A DNA stretch of 64,000 nt from Lysobacter sp. 5GHs7-4 (GTDB lineage Bacteria; Pseudomonadota; Gammaproteobacteria; Xanthomonadales; Xanthomonadaceae). The position numbers and the translations under genes were made by a program. The notes below the pieces were generated by a model that saw nothing but the letters and a program-made list of their open reading frames with translations, was not told the DNA's origin and did no database searches. Location: contig NZ_CP089924.1 in NCBI RefSeq assembly GCF_021284765.1, positions 633,501-697,500 on the forward strand. The letters run 5' to 3'. Shown here piece by piece: positions 51,012 to 60,161 of this stretch (its first letter is position 1; the number at the start of each line of letters is the position of its first letter).

Positions 51012-51161
51012 GGCCGCAGCTTGCGCCGTGGCGCGGTCCGGGCCGATCGGGGCATCCGGGTGCATCGGGTAAGCTAAGGCCCCGTTCCGGCGTGGGAAAT
51101 CCCTTACGGGGTGGCCCGCCACCGCCGGAGCCGCACCACCGCACCAGGACCGAAGCCGAAC

Positions 51162-51725
51162 ATGGCACTAGACGCGCCACCCACCCTGCAAGGCCAGCGC
51201 CTGCTGCTTTGCGTCTGCGGCGGCATCGCCGCCTACAAGGCCGCCGAGCTGGTGCGCCGCCTGCGCGATGCCGGCGCCGACGTGCGCGTGGCGATGACCG
51301 AGAACGCGACCCGCTTCGTCGGCACCGCGACCTTCCAGGCCCTGTCCGGCCACCCGGTGCGCACCTCGCTGTGGGACGCGCAGGCCGAGGCCTCGATGGG
51401 CCATATCGAACTGGCGCGCTGGGCGCAGCAGGTGCTGATCGCGCCGGCCACCGCCGACATGATCGCCAAGCTCGCGCACGGCTTCGCCGACGATCTGATC
51501 ACCACCGTGTGCCTGGCCACCGACGCGCCGCTGACGGTGGCGCCGGCGATGAACCACCGCATGTGGGCGCACCCGGCCACCCAGGCCAACGCCGCCACGC
51601 TGCGCGCGCGCGGGGTGCGCCTGCTCGGCCCGATGGACGGCCCGATGGCGGAGCCCGAGTCCGGCCCCGGCCGCTTGATGGAACCCAACGACATCGTCGC
51701 GGCGCTGACGCAGGTGGCGGCATGA
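51162..51725 (+). CDS. coaC: Phosphopantothenoylcysteine decarboxylase (separate CoaC)
   Basis: A 187-residue flavoprotein, equivalent to the first half of the usual CoaBC fusion; it decarboxylates 4'-phosphopantothenoylcysteine in CoA synthesis. The N-terminal [20 protein letters not shown], catalytic histidine in [28 protein letters not shown] and the PAMNHRMW motif are all present. At the flap, where E. coli has ACGDIGPGRM, this protein reads [11 protein letters not shown], so the conserved cysteine is absent; some alphaproteobacterial CoaBC carry a similar Cys-less flap, from memory. It stops at TGA 51723-51725, overlapping the coaB ATG by one ATGA. Confidence 0.88.
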   Translation: MALDAPPTLQGQRLLLCVCGGIAAYKAAELVRRLRDAGADVRVAMTENATRFVGTATFQALSGHPVRTSLWDAQAEASMGHIELARWAQQVLIAPATADMIAKLAHGFADDLITTVCLATDAPLTVAPAMNHRMWAHPATQANAATLRARGVRLLGPMDGPMAEPESGPGRLMEPNDIVAALTQVAA

Positions 51726-52381
51726 GCGCGGCCGATCTGCAGGGGCTGCGCCTGCTGGTCAGCGCCGGCCCCACGTTCGAAGACATCGATCCGGTGCGTT
51801 TCATCGGCAACCGCAGCAGCGGCAAGATGGGCTTCGCGATCGCCGAGGCCGCCGCGCGTCGCGGCGCCCAGGTCGCGCTGGTCGCCGGCCCGGTATCGCT
51901 GCCGACGCCGGCCGGCGTCGCGCGCAGCGACGTGCGCTCGGCCGCGCAGATGCGCCAGGCGGTGCTGGCCGGCCTGCCGGCCGATGCCTACATCGGCGCC
52001 GCCGCGGTGGCCGACTACACGCCCGCGCAGGTCGCGCCGGGCAAGATCAAGAAGAACGAGGAGCGCTTCGCGCTGGAGCTGATACGCACGCCCGACATCC
52101 TCGCCGAAGTCGCGGTGCACGCCGCGCGGCCGCGTCTGGTGGTGGGCTTCGCCGCCGAGACCGACGAAGTCGAGCGCTACGCGCGCGGCAAGCTGGAAAA
52201 GAAAAAGCTGGACCTGATCGCGGCCAATCGCGTCGGCGTGCCCGGCAGCGGTTTCGAGAGCGACGACAACGCCTTGACCGTGTACTGGGCCGGCGGCGAG
52301 CGCGCGCTCGGCCCCGCTCCGAAGACCCAGCTGGCCGACCAGCTGCTGGACCTGATCGCCGAACGGCTGCGGACCGCATGA
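51722..52381 (+). CDS. coaB: Phosphopantothenate-cysteine ligase (separate CoaB)
   Basis: A 219-residue protein matching the C-terminal half of CoaBC, the CTP-dependent ligase that joins cysteine to phosphopantothenate. [20 protein letters not shown], the [20 protein letters not shown] block, [12 protein letters not shown] and the KIKK lysine are intact. The frame is shifted by one base from coaC, with start ATG and coaC stop TGA overlapping. Because the junction falls exactly at the domain boundary and both halves have intact ends, this is probably real gene fission with coupled translation rather than a frameshift. The dut gene overlaps its stop by ATGA. Confidence 0.88.
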   Translation: MSAADLQGLRLLVSAGPTFEDIDPVRFIGNRSSGKMGFAIAEAAARRGAQVALVAGPVSLPTPAGVARSDVRSAAQMRQAVLAGLPADAYIGAAAVADYTPAQVAPGKIKKNEERFALELIRTPDILAEVAVHAARPRLVVGFAAETDEVERYARGKLEKKKLDLIAANRVGVPGSGFESDDNALTVYWAGGERALGPAPKTQLADQLLDLIAERLRTA

Positions 52382-52836
52382 ACCACACCCTGGAACTCAA
52401 GATCCTCGATGCGCGCTTCGGCGACGAATGGCCGTTGCCGCAATACGCCACCGCGGCCAGTGCCGGCCTGGACCTGCGCGCGGCGCTGGACCAGTCGCTG
52501 GTGCTGCACCCGGGCGACACCGCGCTGGTGCCGTCGGGCCTGGCGATCCACCTCGGCGACCCGACTTTGTGCGCGGTGATCCTGCCGCGATCGGGCCTGG
52601 GTCACAAAAACGGAATCGTGCTCGGCAACGGTACGGGCCTGATCGATGCTGACTATCAGGGCCCTTTGCTGATCAGCGTGTGGAATCGCGGGCGCGAGGC
52701 TTTTACGATGCAGCCGGGGGATCGCATCGCGCAGCTGGTCGTACTTCCGATCGTACGGGCGACGCTGCAGGTGGTCGACGAATTCGAATCCAGCGCGCGC
52801 GGGGCCGGCGGTTTCGGCCACACCGGCGTGCGCTGA
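52378..52836 (+). CDS. dut: dUTP diphosphatase
   Basis: A 152-residue trimeric dUTPase. The five motifs are visible: [48 protein letters not shown] and the C-terminal [11 protein letters not shown]. Length equals E. coli Dut. It is translationally coupled to coaB, and the mutase gene follows after 16 bases, the common coaBC-dut-algC order. Confidence 0.97.
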   Translation: MNHTLELKILDARFGDEWPLPQYATAASAGLDLRAALDQSLVLHPGDTALVPSGLAIHLGDPTLCAVILPRSGLGHKNGIVLGNGTGLIDADYQGPLLISVWNRGREAFTMQPGDRIAQLVVLPIVRATLQVVDEFESSARGAGGFGHTGVR

Positions 52837-52852
52837 TCAAGGGAACGCAACG

Positions 52853-55168
52853 ATGGTGGATCTGAAGATCGAACGGCCCAAGCTGTCGGCCGACCAACTC
52901 AAGCCGCTGCGTCCGGTCGCGATCGTGCTGTGCGCGCTGCTGGCGGCCTGGTTCGCCTGGAGCGGCTGGCAGCAGCATCGCGACAATGCGCGCCGCGGCG
53001 GCATCGAGCGCGCGCGCGACGCCGCCGTGGCCGCCGCCAAGACCGGCCTGGCCACCGAACTCAAGCGTCTGGACGAGCGTCTGGCCTCCGCGCCGATGCA
53101 GGCCGCGCTGACCGCCGGCGATCTGGCCGCGGCCGCGCGCGAGCTGGGCAAGGACTGGGCCGGCGCCAGCGACGCGGTGGTGCTGCGCAGCGACCTGGCG
53201 GCCGAATACGCCGCGCTGCCCAAGGGCGGCTACGGCCGCCTGGCCGCGATGGAAGCGGCGATCGCCAACGACAAGGCGGTGGCCTGGATCGCGCGCGAAG
53301 GCGCGCAGCCCACGCTGGCCCTGGCCGCGCCCGCGCGCGTTGGCCAGCAGGCGGTCGGCGTGGCCTTCCTGCGGCTGCCGCTGCAGCGCGTGAGCCAGGG
53401 CATCGAGGGCGCCAGCGTGCCCGGCGACAGCTATTTGGCCCTGCGCCAGGGCGGCTACAGCGTGGTCGAGCGCGGCGACAACTCGCTCGCCGACGGCGCC
53501 GAGGCGCTTGCGGCCAAGATTCCCGACAGCGACCTGCGCATCGCCGCGGCCATCCCCGACATCGCCGGCGGTCCGCTGGGCCTGGGCGCGATGGGCTGCT
53601 TCGGCGCGGCCGCGGTGCTGGCCCTGCTCGCCCTGCTGGCCTGGCGCGCGCCCAAGCTGCGCCGCGGCGCGGCCGTGGCGGCCGAGGAGGAAGGCCCCTC
53701 GCAGACCCTGTCCGAGGCGATGGAACAGCAACCGGTGCCGCCGCCGGTCGAACTGCCGATCGACGTGAAATCGCCGCTGCCGGCCAAGGCGGTGGCGATC
53801 GACCGCAGCATCTTCCGCGCCTACGACGTGCGCGGCGTGGTCGGCAAGACCCTGGACGGCGGCGTCGCCGAACTGATCGGCCACGCCGTGGGCTCGTTGA
53901 TGCACGAGCAGGGCCTGACCGACATCGTGGTCGGCCGCGACGGCCGCCTGTCCGGCCCGGCCATGGTCGAGGGCCTGATCGCCGGTCTGCGCAAGGCCGG
54001 CCGCAACGTGATCGACATCGGCATGGCGCCGACGCCGGTGATCTACTTCGGCGCCTACCACCTGCGCGCCGGCTCCTGCGTCTCGGTCACCGGCAGCCAC
54101 AATCCGCCGGACTACAACGGCTTCAAGATCGTGGTCGGCGGCGAAACCCTGTCCGGCGACGCGATCACCGACCTGTACGCGCGCATCGCCGACGATCGCC
54201 TGCATATGGGCGATCTGGGCACGCTGCAGGAGCGCGACATCGGCGAGGACTACGTCCAGCGCATCGCCTCCGACGTGCAGATCGACCGCCCGCTCAAGGT
54301 CGTGGTCGACGCCGGCAACGGCGTGGCCGGCGACATCGGCCCGCGCGTGCTCAGCGCGATCGGCGCCGAGGTCACGCCGCTGTACTGCGACATCGACGGC
54401 CACTTCCCCAACCACCATCCGGACCCGAGCGAGCCGCACAACCTCGCCGATCTGATCAAGATGGTGCAGCGCCTGGACGCCGACCTGGGCGTGGCCTTCG
54501 ACGGCGACGGCGACCGCCTGGGCGTGGTCACCCGCGACGGCCAGAACATCTTCCCCGACCGCCTGCTGATGCTGTTCGCCGCCGATGTGCTGGAACGCAA
54601 CCCCGGCGCGATGATCATCTACGACGTCAAGTGCACCGGCCGCCTGCCCGGCCAGATCCTGCGCCACGGCGGCAGCCCGCTGATGTGGAAGACCGGGCAT
54701 TCGCTGATCAAGGCCAAGATGCGCGAGACCGACGCCGAACTGGCCGGCGAGATGAGCGGCCACTTCTTCTTCAAGGAGCGCTGGTTCGGCTTCGACGACG
54801 GCATCTACGCCGCCGCGCGCCTGCTCGAGATCCTGGCCGCGCGCCCGCAAAGCGCCAGCGAAACCTTGGCCGCGTTGCCCGACGGCGTGTCCACGCCGGA
54901 GATCAAGGTCGACGCGCCCGAAGGCGACCCGCACAGCTTCGTCGCCCGTTTCCTGCAGCAGGCCCAGTTCGAGGGCGCGCGTCTGTCGACCATCGACGGC
55001 CTGCGCGTGGACTACGCCGACGGCTGGGGCCTGGTGCGCGCGTCCAACACCACGCCGGTGCTGGTGCTGCGCTTCGACGCCGACTCGCGCGAGTCGCTGG
55101 GCCGCATCCAGGCCGCGTTCCGCTCGCAGCTGCTGGCGGTGGACCCGAGCTTGAACCTGCCGTTCTGA
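52853..55168 (+). CDS. algC: Phosphomannomutase/phosphoglucomutase with N-terminal membrane domain
   Basis: A 771-residue protein. Residues about 1-290 form an N-terminal extension with two transmembrane helices (about 22-40 and 240-268) flanking a periplasmic region. From about residue 318 (SIFRAYDVRGVVGKTLDGG) a complete alpha-phosphohexomutase follows. Catalytic Ser415 lies in SVTGSHNPPDYNG, the metal motif is FDGDGDRLG, and the sugar loop is GEMSGHFF. The enzyme interconverts 6-phospho and 1-phospho sugars for LPS and exopolysaccharide (xanthan-type) synthesis. The same membrane-domain form occurs in pseudomonads and xanthomonads. A bidirectional terminator follows. Confidence 0.93.
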   Translation: MVDLKIERPKLSADQLKPLRPVAIVLCALLAAWFAWSGWQQHRDNARRGGIERARDAAVAAAKTGLATELKRLDERLASAPMQAALTAGDLAAAARELGKDWAGASDAVVLRSDLAAEYAALPKGGYGRLAAMEAAIANDKAVAWIAREGAQPTLALAAPARVGQQAVGVAFLRLPLQRVSQGIEGASVPGDSYLALRQGGYSVVERGDNSLADGAEALAAKIPDSDLRIAAAIPDIAGGPLGLGAMGCFGAAAVLALLALLAWRAPKLRRGAAVAAEEEGPSQTLSEAMEQQPVPPPVELPIDVKSPLPAKAVAIDRSIFRAYDVRGVVGKTLDGGVAELIGHAVGSLMHEQGLTDIVVGRDGRLSGPAMVEGLIAGLRKAGRNVIDIGMAPTPVIYFGAYHLRAGSCVSVTGSHNPPDYNGFKIVVGGETLSGDAITDLYARIADDRLHMGDLGTLQERDIGEDYVQRIASDVQIDRPLKVVVDAGNGVAGDIGPRVLSAIGAEVTPLYCDIDGHFPNHHPDPSEPHNLADLIKMVQRLDADLGVAFDGDGDRLGVVTRDGQNIFPDRLLMLFAADVLERNPGAMIIYDVKCTGRLPGQILRHGGSPLMWKTGHSLIKAKMRETDAELAGEMSGHFFFKERWFGFDDGIYAAARLLEILAARPQSASETLAALPDGVSTPEIKVDAPEGDPHSFVARFLQQAQFEGARLSTIDGLRVDYADGWGLVRASNTTPVLVLRFDADSRESLGRIQAAFRSQLLAVDPSLNLPF

Positions 55169-55200
55169 TCGCGACGCCGGCCTCGCGCCGGCACGCAAAA

Positions 55201-55229
55201 AAAAAGACCGGCCCTGGGCCGGTCTTTTT
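55201..55229. terminator. Bidirectional intrinsic terminator
   Basis: AAAAAGACCGGC (55201-55212) and GCCGGTCTTTTT (55218-55229) form a stem with a CCTGG loop. T-runs would be present in transcripts from both strands, so it serves algC and the convergent DUF4124 gene. Confidence 0.92.
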
Positions 55230-55281
55230 GTTTTAGCGGTGCGAATGCGCGTCTGCGCGAGGTGCCCCCAAGGTTCGTGCC

Positions 55282-55935
55282 TCAACCGCCCGCGCGCGCC
55301 TTCTCCGCCGCCTTCATGCTGTTGTAGCGCTCCAGCGCCGCGGTCAGGTCTTCGTCGATCGTGGCGCGTTCGGTTTTCTGCTGGGCCAGGATGCTCTGCT
55401 GACGCAGCAGCTCGGCGTGCTGGTTACGGATGTTGTCGGACAGGCCGCCGCGCACCGGCTTGCCGTTGAGTTCTTCCTCGCCCGCCTTGCGCAGCAGGCT
55501 CAGCAGGCTCTGGCGGCGGCCTTCGACGCCCAGCTGCGAAGCCTTGACGGTCTCGTCCATCACCGCGATGCGTTCCTGGAACGCGCGGCGCAGGTCGGCT
55601 TCGGTGGCGTAGGACTGGGCCATGGCGATGTCGCGGCGGGCCTTGGCTTCGTCGGCCATCGCGGCGATGCGTGCGGCCTCGGCCTGGGCCGCGGCCGCAA
55701 CGCGCTCCTCGGGGGTCAGCGCGCGATCGACCCTGGCCGTGGCCAGGCCGCTCTTGGCGCTGAACTCGGTGCGCGCGCTGTCGACCGCGCTGGCCGGCAG
55801 GGCGTCGCCGCAGACCTTGCGGCCGTTCTCGTTCCAGCAGTAGAGCTTCTTCTTCGGCGCGTCCTGCGCGACCGCGACGGTGGCGGTCAGCGCCAGCAGC
55901 ACGGCGCCGGTCAGCAGCGAGTGGATCTTGTTCAT
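55282..55935 (-). CDS. DUF4124-domain periplasmic protein
   Basis: A 217-residue protein with a signal peptide (MNKIHSLLTGAVLLALTATVAVA), a short DUF4124 domain (LYCWNENGRKVCGDALP) with its cysteine pair, then a long helical, probably coiled-coil region (about 75-215, with EAKARRDIAMAQSYATEADL). DUF4124 is common in xanthomonads, of unknown function. The ATG at 55935 begins the signal peptide; ATGs upstream lie in charged sequence. GGGAGCCGAC precedes it. Convergent with algC. Confidence 0.83.
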   Translation of the reverse strand: MNKIHSLLTGAVLLALTATVAVAQDAPKKKLYCWNENGRKVCGDALPASAVDSARTEFSAKSGLATARVDRALTPEERVAAAAQAEAARIAAMADEAKARRDIAMAQSYATEADLRRAFQERIAVMDETVKASQLGVEGRRQSLLSLLRKAGEEELNGKPVRGGLSDNIRNQHAELLRQQSILAQQKTERATIDEDLTAALERYNSMKAAEKARAGG

Positions 55936-56084
55936 GTCGGCTCCCTGCCATCGCGATGCATGGGTCATGGGATAGAACTGACGCAAGAGTCGGGCCATAT
56001 CAGCACCTCGCGCGTGCAACCGGCGTCACGATTCCATCAACGCATCCGGCCGGGCAACCCCGGCCAGACGCGAGGGCGCGGCGT

Positions 56085-56747
56085 TCAGGCGCCGGCGTGG
56101 CTGCCGTAGCGCTCGCGGTAGTCGAGCAGGCGCGCGCGCTGGGCGCCGAATTCGGCGCTGTCGCCGGTGAAGTCCAGCAGATCCGCCAGGCTGGCGACCG
56201 CGATCACCGGCAGGCCTTGTTCGATTGCGACAGTTTCTGCCGCCGAGCGTCGCGATGTGGCCGGGTCGACGGCCTCCTGGCGGTCCAGCGCGATCACGAT
56301 GCCGGCCGCCGTGCCGCCGGCCTGGGCGATGATCGCCAGCGCCTCGCGGATCGCGGTGCCGGCGGTGATGACGTCGTCGACGATCAGCACCCGACGCCCG
56401 TCCAGCGGCGCGCCGATCAGGCTGCCGCCCTCGCCGTGGGTCTTGGCTTCCTTGCGGTTGAACGCCAGCGGCAGGTCGCGGCCGCGGCGCGCGTATTCGC
56501 AGGCCAGCGCGGTCGCCAACGGAATGCCCTTGTAGGCCGGTCCGAACAGCAGGTCGAAGCCGACGCCGTGGGCGTCGATGGCGTCGGCGTAGCAGCCGGC
56601 CAGCTCGGCCAGGGCCGCGCCCGAGTCGAAGCGGCCGGCGTTGAAGAAGTACGGGCTGCTGCGGCCGGACTTGAGGGTGAACTCGCCGAAGCGCAGGGCG
56701 TCGGCGCGCAGAGCGAGCTGGAGGAAGCGGGAGCGGTGGTCGGTCAT
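56085..56747 (-). CDS. pyrE: Orotate phosphoribosyltransferase
   Basis: A 220-residue type I phosphoribosyltransferase that makes OMP from orotate and PRPP. The PRPP loop RVLIVDDVITAGTA is intact, and the flexible catalytic loop with NRKEAKTHGEGG is present. The N-terminal FGEFTLKSGRSSPYFFNAG is characteristic of PyrE. Start ATG at 56747. In this orientation a GNAT acetyltransferase gene lies just upstream (20 bases) and xthA is divergent beyond it. Confidence 0.97.
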   Translation of the reverse strand: MTDHRSRFLQLALRADALRFGEFTLKSGRSSPYFFNAGRFDSGAALAELAGCYADAIDAHGVGFDLLFGPAYKGIPLATALACEYARRGRDLPLAFNRKEAKTHGEGGSLIGAPLDGRRVLIVDDVITAGTAIREALAIIAQAGGTAAGIVIALDRQEAVDPATSRRSAAETVAIEQGLPVIAVASLADLLDFTGDSAEFGAQRARLLDYRERYGSHAGA

Positions 56748-56767
56748 GGGCGCGCGTGCAGGTGGGG

Positions 56768-57298
56768 TCAGTCGGTGATCGGCGGCTGCAGCCGACGCAG
56801 CATCAGGTGCTGCGGGCCGGCGCTGCCACCCAGGAACAGTTCGCCGGTGTCGACGAAGCCGGAGCGCCGGTAGGCGGCGATCGCGGCGAGATTGCGGCAG
56901 TTGACGGTCAGGGCCAGCAGGCGCCGCTGCGGATGGCGCCGGCGCAGATCGTCGCAGCAGGCGTCCATGGCGCGCGCGCCGTAGCCGCGGCCTTGCCGCT
57001 CGCGGTCGATGACCACCGCGCGCAGGCCCACGCTGGGTTCGTCGAAGGCGCGGCCGCCGACCGCCTTGGGGTGGAAGTCCAGGCGGTAGAAGCCGACCAC
57101 CTCGTCGCCGGCCAGCACCGCCATCGCCTCGCTGCCGGGGTCGCGGCGGGTGTCGTCGAGGTTGAAGGCGGTGTCGCCGACGAACTGCAGTTGCTCGGGC
57201 GCGACCCGCAGCGCGCGCACCGCGTCGGCGAGGCCGTCGTCGACGGGGACGACGCGGACCGGAACGGTTTCGGCGGAGGCGGCTGACATGCCGGGCAT
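56768..57298 (-). CDS. GNAT family N-acetyltransferase
   Basis: A 176-residue acetyltransferase. The acetyl-CoA binding motif is ERQGRGYGARAMDACCDDL (R/Q-x2-G-x-G/A) and the C-terminal NCRNLAAIAAYRRSGF block matches the GNAT fold. Substrate is unknown; small-molecule, aminoglycoside or peptide targets are all possible. The ATG at 57298 is used, with 57289 as alternative. The spacing to pyrE suggests co-transcription. Confidence 0.85.
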   Translation of the reverse strand: MPGMSAASAETVPVRVVPVDDGLADAVRALRVAPEQLQFVGDTAFNLDDTRRDPGSEAMAVLAGDEVVGFYRLDFHPKAVGGRAFDEPSVGLRAVVIDRERQGRGYGARAMDACCDDLRRRHPQRRLLALTVNCRNLAAIAAYRRSGFVDTGELFLGGSAGPQHLMLRRLQPPITD

Positions 57299-57356
57299 GA
57301 TAGGCCACCGGCGCCTGGGCCATTGCTATGATCGCCCGATCACCTCGGGAGTGCCC

Positions 57357-58130
57357 ATGCGCATCATCAGCTTCAACGCCAATGGCCTGCGCTCGGCGGC
57401 CACCAAGGGCTTCTTCGACTGGTTCCGCACCCAGGACGCGGACGTGCTGTGCGTGCAGGAAACCAAGGCCCAGGAGCACCAGCTCACCGGCCCGGCCTTC
57501 CTGCCCGAGGGCTACCGCGCCTATTTCCGCGACGCCATCACCAAGAAGGGCTACAGCGGCGTGGCGATCTACTCCAAGCGCGAGCCCGACGAGATCCGCA
57601 CCGCGATGGGCTGGGCGCCGTTCGACGACGAGGGCCGCTACATCGAGGCGCGCTACGGCGATCTGAGCGTGGTCTCGTTCTACATCCCGTCCGGCTCGTC
57701 CGGCGAGCTGCGCCAGGGCTTCAAGTTCGAGGTCATGGACTGGCTCAAGCCCAAGCTCGACGAATGGCTGGCCAGCGGCCGCCAGTACGTGCTGTGCGGC
57801 GACTGGAACATCGTGCGCAGCCGCCTGGACATCAAGAACTGGACCAGCAACCAGAAGAATTCCGGCTGCCTGCCGCCCGAACGCGACTGGCTCAACGGCC
57901 TGTGCGCCGACGACGGCGGCTGGGTCGACGCCTACCGCGCGCTCAAGGCCGAGGGCCAGGACTACACCTGGTGGAGCAACCGCGGCGGCGCGCGCGGCAA
58001 CGACGTGGGTTGGCGCATCGACTATCAGATCGTGACGCCCAACCTGCGCGAGCGCCTGCGTGGCTGCGCGATCCAGAAAGAACCGCGCTACTCCGACCAC
58101 GCGCCGTTCATCGTTGACTATGAGCTCTGA
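57357..58130 (+). CDS. xthA: Exodeoxyribonuclease III
   Basis: A 257-residue AP endonuclease/3'-5' exonuclease for base-excision repair. MRIISFNANGLRSA, the metal glutamate in LCVQETKAQEH, YVLCGDWNIV and the terminal YSDHAPFIVDYEL are intact. Preceded by a TATGAT box at 57327-57332; the start is the ATG at 57357. The ampG gene begins within its last codons (overlap 11 bases). Confidence 0.95.
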   Translation: MRIISFNANGLRSAATKGFFDWFRTQDADVLCVQETKAQEHQLTGPAFLPEGYRAYFRDAITKKGYSGVAIYSKREPDEIRTAMGWAPFDDEGRYIEARYGDLSVVSFYIPSGSSGELRQGFKFEVMDWLKPKLDEWLASGRQYVLCGDWNIVRSRLDIKNWTSNQKNSGCLPPERDWLNGLCADDGGWVDAYRALKAEGQDYTWWSNRGGARGNDVGWRIDYQIVTPNLRERLRGCAIQKEPRYSDHAPFIVDYEL

Positions 58131-59733
58131 GGCCGCGACCAAGCCCAAAACCGGCTGGCGGCTGGTCCTGAGCAGCCTGCGCCAGCCCAAGGTGCTGGTG
58201 ATGCTGATGTTGGGCTTCAGCTCCGGCATCCCGATCTACCTGGTCGGCAACACCCTGGGCTACTGGATGCGCGAGAACGCGATCGAGTTGTCCACGATCG
58301 GGTTCCTGTCCTGGGTCGGCCTGGCCTATTCGCTGAAATTCCTGTGGGCGCCGCTGGTCGACAAGACCGACGCGCCGGTGCTGGGCCGCTGGTTGGGGCG
58401 CCGGCGCGGCTGGATGCTGCTGTCGCAGCTGATCGCGGCCGCCGGCCTGCTCGGCATGGCGCTGCTGGAACCGCGCCACGGCGGACTGCACCTGGGCGGC
58501 GTGCAGGTGAACCAGTTGCTGGTGTTCGGCGCGATGGCGCTGATAGTGGCGCTGGCGTCGGCCACCCAGGACATCGTGATCGACGCCTGGCGCATCGAGG
58601 CGGCGGACAGCAGCGAGGAACAGGGCCTGCTGACCGCGAGTTCGGCGCTGGGCTACCGCGTCGCCTTGCTGGTCACCGACTCGCTGATCCTGATCATGGC
58701 CGCGCGCGTGGGCTGGGTGGTGTCCTACGAAATCATGGCCGCGCTGCTGGGCGTGGGCATGATCGCGGTGTTCTTCGCCCGCGAGACCCGCGTCGCGCCG
58801 GCCGAGCCGGCGGTGGAGATCGCCGACGACGGCCAGCCGCTGGGCGTGTCCGACGCCATGGTGCTGCGCTGGCTGGCGGCGCTGGTGCTGGGCGTGGGCG
58901 CGCTGGTCTACGAACTGATCGCGCACAACGTCTGGAACCTGGACTGGAGCCTGCGCGACCTCAGCTTCGCCGTCGGCGTGCCGTTGGCGCTGTGGCTGCT
59001 GCTGCGGCGCGAGCAGGACGGCCGGCCGGTGCCCGAGGCGACCTGGTCGCGGCCGCTGGTGCGGCCCTTGCTGCGCTTCTTCGACGCGGTGATCGGCCCG
59101 CTGCTGGTGTTCCTGCGCACTCACGGCAAATGGGCGCTGCTGATGCTGGTGGCGATCAGCCTGTACCGCATGCCCGACTTCGTGTTCGGGCCCATGGCCA
59201 ACCCGTTCTACGCCGATCTGGGCATGAACAAGGAAACCGTGGGCGCGGTGCGCGGTTCGATCGGCTTGATCGCAACCATCGTCGGCATCGCCGCGGCGGG
59301 CCTGAGCGCAGTGCGCTTCGGCTTCGTGCCGACCTTGCTGCTGGGCGCGGTGCTGGGCCCGGGCTCCAACCTCGCTTTCGCGTATCTGGCCATCCACGGC
59401 AACGACCCGGGCGTGTTCGCCGCGGTCATGGCCATCGACAACTTCAGCAACGGCTTCGCCGGCGTCGCCCTGATCGGCTACATGTCCAGCCTGACCAGCG
59501 TGGGCTACACCGCCACCCAATACGCTCTGCTGAGCTCGTTCTATGCGATGCCCGGCAAGTTCCTCAAGGGGCTGTCGGGCGTGGCGGTGGAGCACTTGGA
59601 AACCGGCCGCACCCTGCTCGAAGCGTATTCGCTGTTCTTCATCGGCACCGCCCTGATCGGCATACCGGCGCTGTTGTTGTGCCTGATCCTGGTCATGCGC
59701 CGACCCGTCGCGGCCGCGCCGGCAGCGGCCTGA
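58120..59733 (+). CDS. ampG: AmpG-like muropeptide permease
   Basis: A 537-residue MFS transporter with about 12-14 helices. The N-terminal LMLGFSSGIPIYLVGNTLGY and LAYSLKFLWAPLVDK are AmpG hallmarks. It imports anhydro-muropeptides from the periplasm into the cytoplasm for recycling; anmK, in the same pathway, lies 0.4 kb downstream. Alternatively it could carry related solutes, but the family match is good. Start overlaps the 3' end of xthA. Confidence 0.93.
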   Translation: MSSEAATKPKTGWRLVLSSLRQPKVLVMLMLGFSSGIPIYLVGNTLGYWMRENAIELSTIGFLSWVGLAYSLKFLWAPLVDKTDAPVLGRWLGRRRGWMLLSQLIAAAGLLGMALLEPRHGGLHLGGVQVNQLLVFGAMALIVALASATQDIVIDAWRIEAADSSEEQGLLTASSALGYRVALLVTDSLILIMAARVGWVVSYEIMAALLGVGMIAVFFARETRVAPAEPAVEIADDGQPLGVSDAMVLRWLAALVLGVGALVYELIAHNVWNLDWSLRDLSFAVGVPLALWLLLRREQDGRPVPEATWSRPLVRPLLRFFDAVIGPLLVFLRTHGKWALLMLVAISLYRMPDFVFGPMANPFYADLGMNKETVGAVRGSIGLIATIVGIAAAGLSAVRFGFVPTLLLGAVLGPGSNLAFAYLAIHGNDPGVFAAVMAIDNFSNGFAGVALIGYMSSLTSVGYTATQYALLSSFYAMPGKFLKGLSGVAVEHLETGRTLLEAYSLFFIGTALIGIPALLLCLILVMRRPVAAAPAAA

Positions 59734-59807
59734 ACGCGGGCGACCGCGTTCACGATTCGCCGATGTTCGTGCACAAAACCTGCGGTTTGCTGAGGTAGAG
59801 TGCGGCA

Positions 59808-60161
59808 ATGACCGACATCGTCCTGCACAACATCGATCCGGTGCTGGCCGAACGCATCCGCCGCGTCGCCGAGGCCCGCAACTGGGCCCCGGATCAGACC
59901 CTGATGCACCTGCTCGAGCACGGTCTGTTCGCCTGCGAAACCGAACTGGCCGCGCGCTTCAGCGATACCGACGCCGACGCGCTCAAGGCCGCGATCTCGG
60001 CCCTGGAGAGCGTCCCCAGCGACCCGGGCTACTCCCTGATCGGGCGCGCGCCGCGGCCGGTCGACGAAGGCGATTGGGGGCACACGGGCAGCAGTCAGAT
60101 CGACGAGGACCTGCAGAAACTGATCGATCAGGTGCCCGCCGGCAAAAATCAGGCCGGATAA
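59808..60161 (+). CDS. Small ribbon-helix-helix-like protein
   Basis: A 117-residue protein. The N-terminus ([20 protein letters not shown]) looks like a ribbon-helix-helix DNA-binding fold as in FitA-type antitoxins; the C-terminal half is acidic and probably disordered. No toxin gene lies beside it, so it is not called an antitoxin. A TAGAGT box at 59796-59801 ends six bases before the ATG, with no Shine-Dalgarno, which suggests a leaderless transcript. Its stop overlaps the convergent anmK end by 13 bases. Confidence 0.7.
   Translation: MTDIVLHNIDPVLAERIRRVAEARNWAPDQTLMHLLEHGLFACETELAARFSDTDADALKAAISALESVPSDPGYSLIGRAPRPVDEGDWGHTGSSQIDEDLQKLIDQVPAGKNQAG

Noticed and set aside
51092..51721. 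The coaB frame extending upstream through the whole of coaC
   Set aside because: Open only by composition; the translated part before 51722 is Arg-rich and has no CoaC motifs, which are in the other frame.
59808..60161. An antitoxin of a toxin-antitoxin pair
   Set aside because: The ribbon-helix-helix-like start fits, but no toxin-sized gene lies beside it: anmK is convergent and ampG is a transporter.
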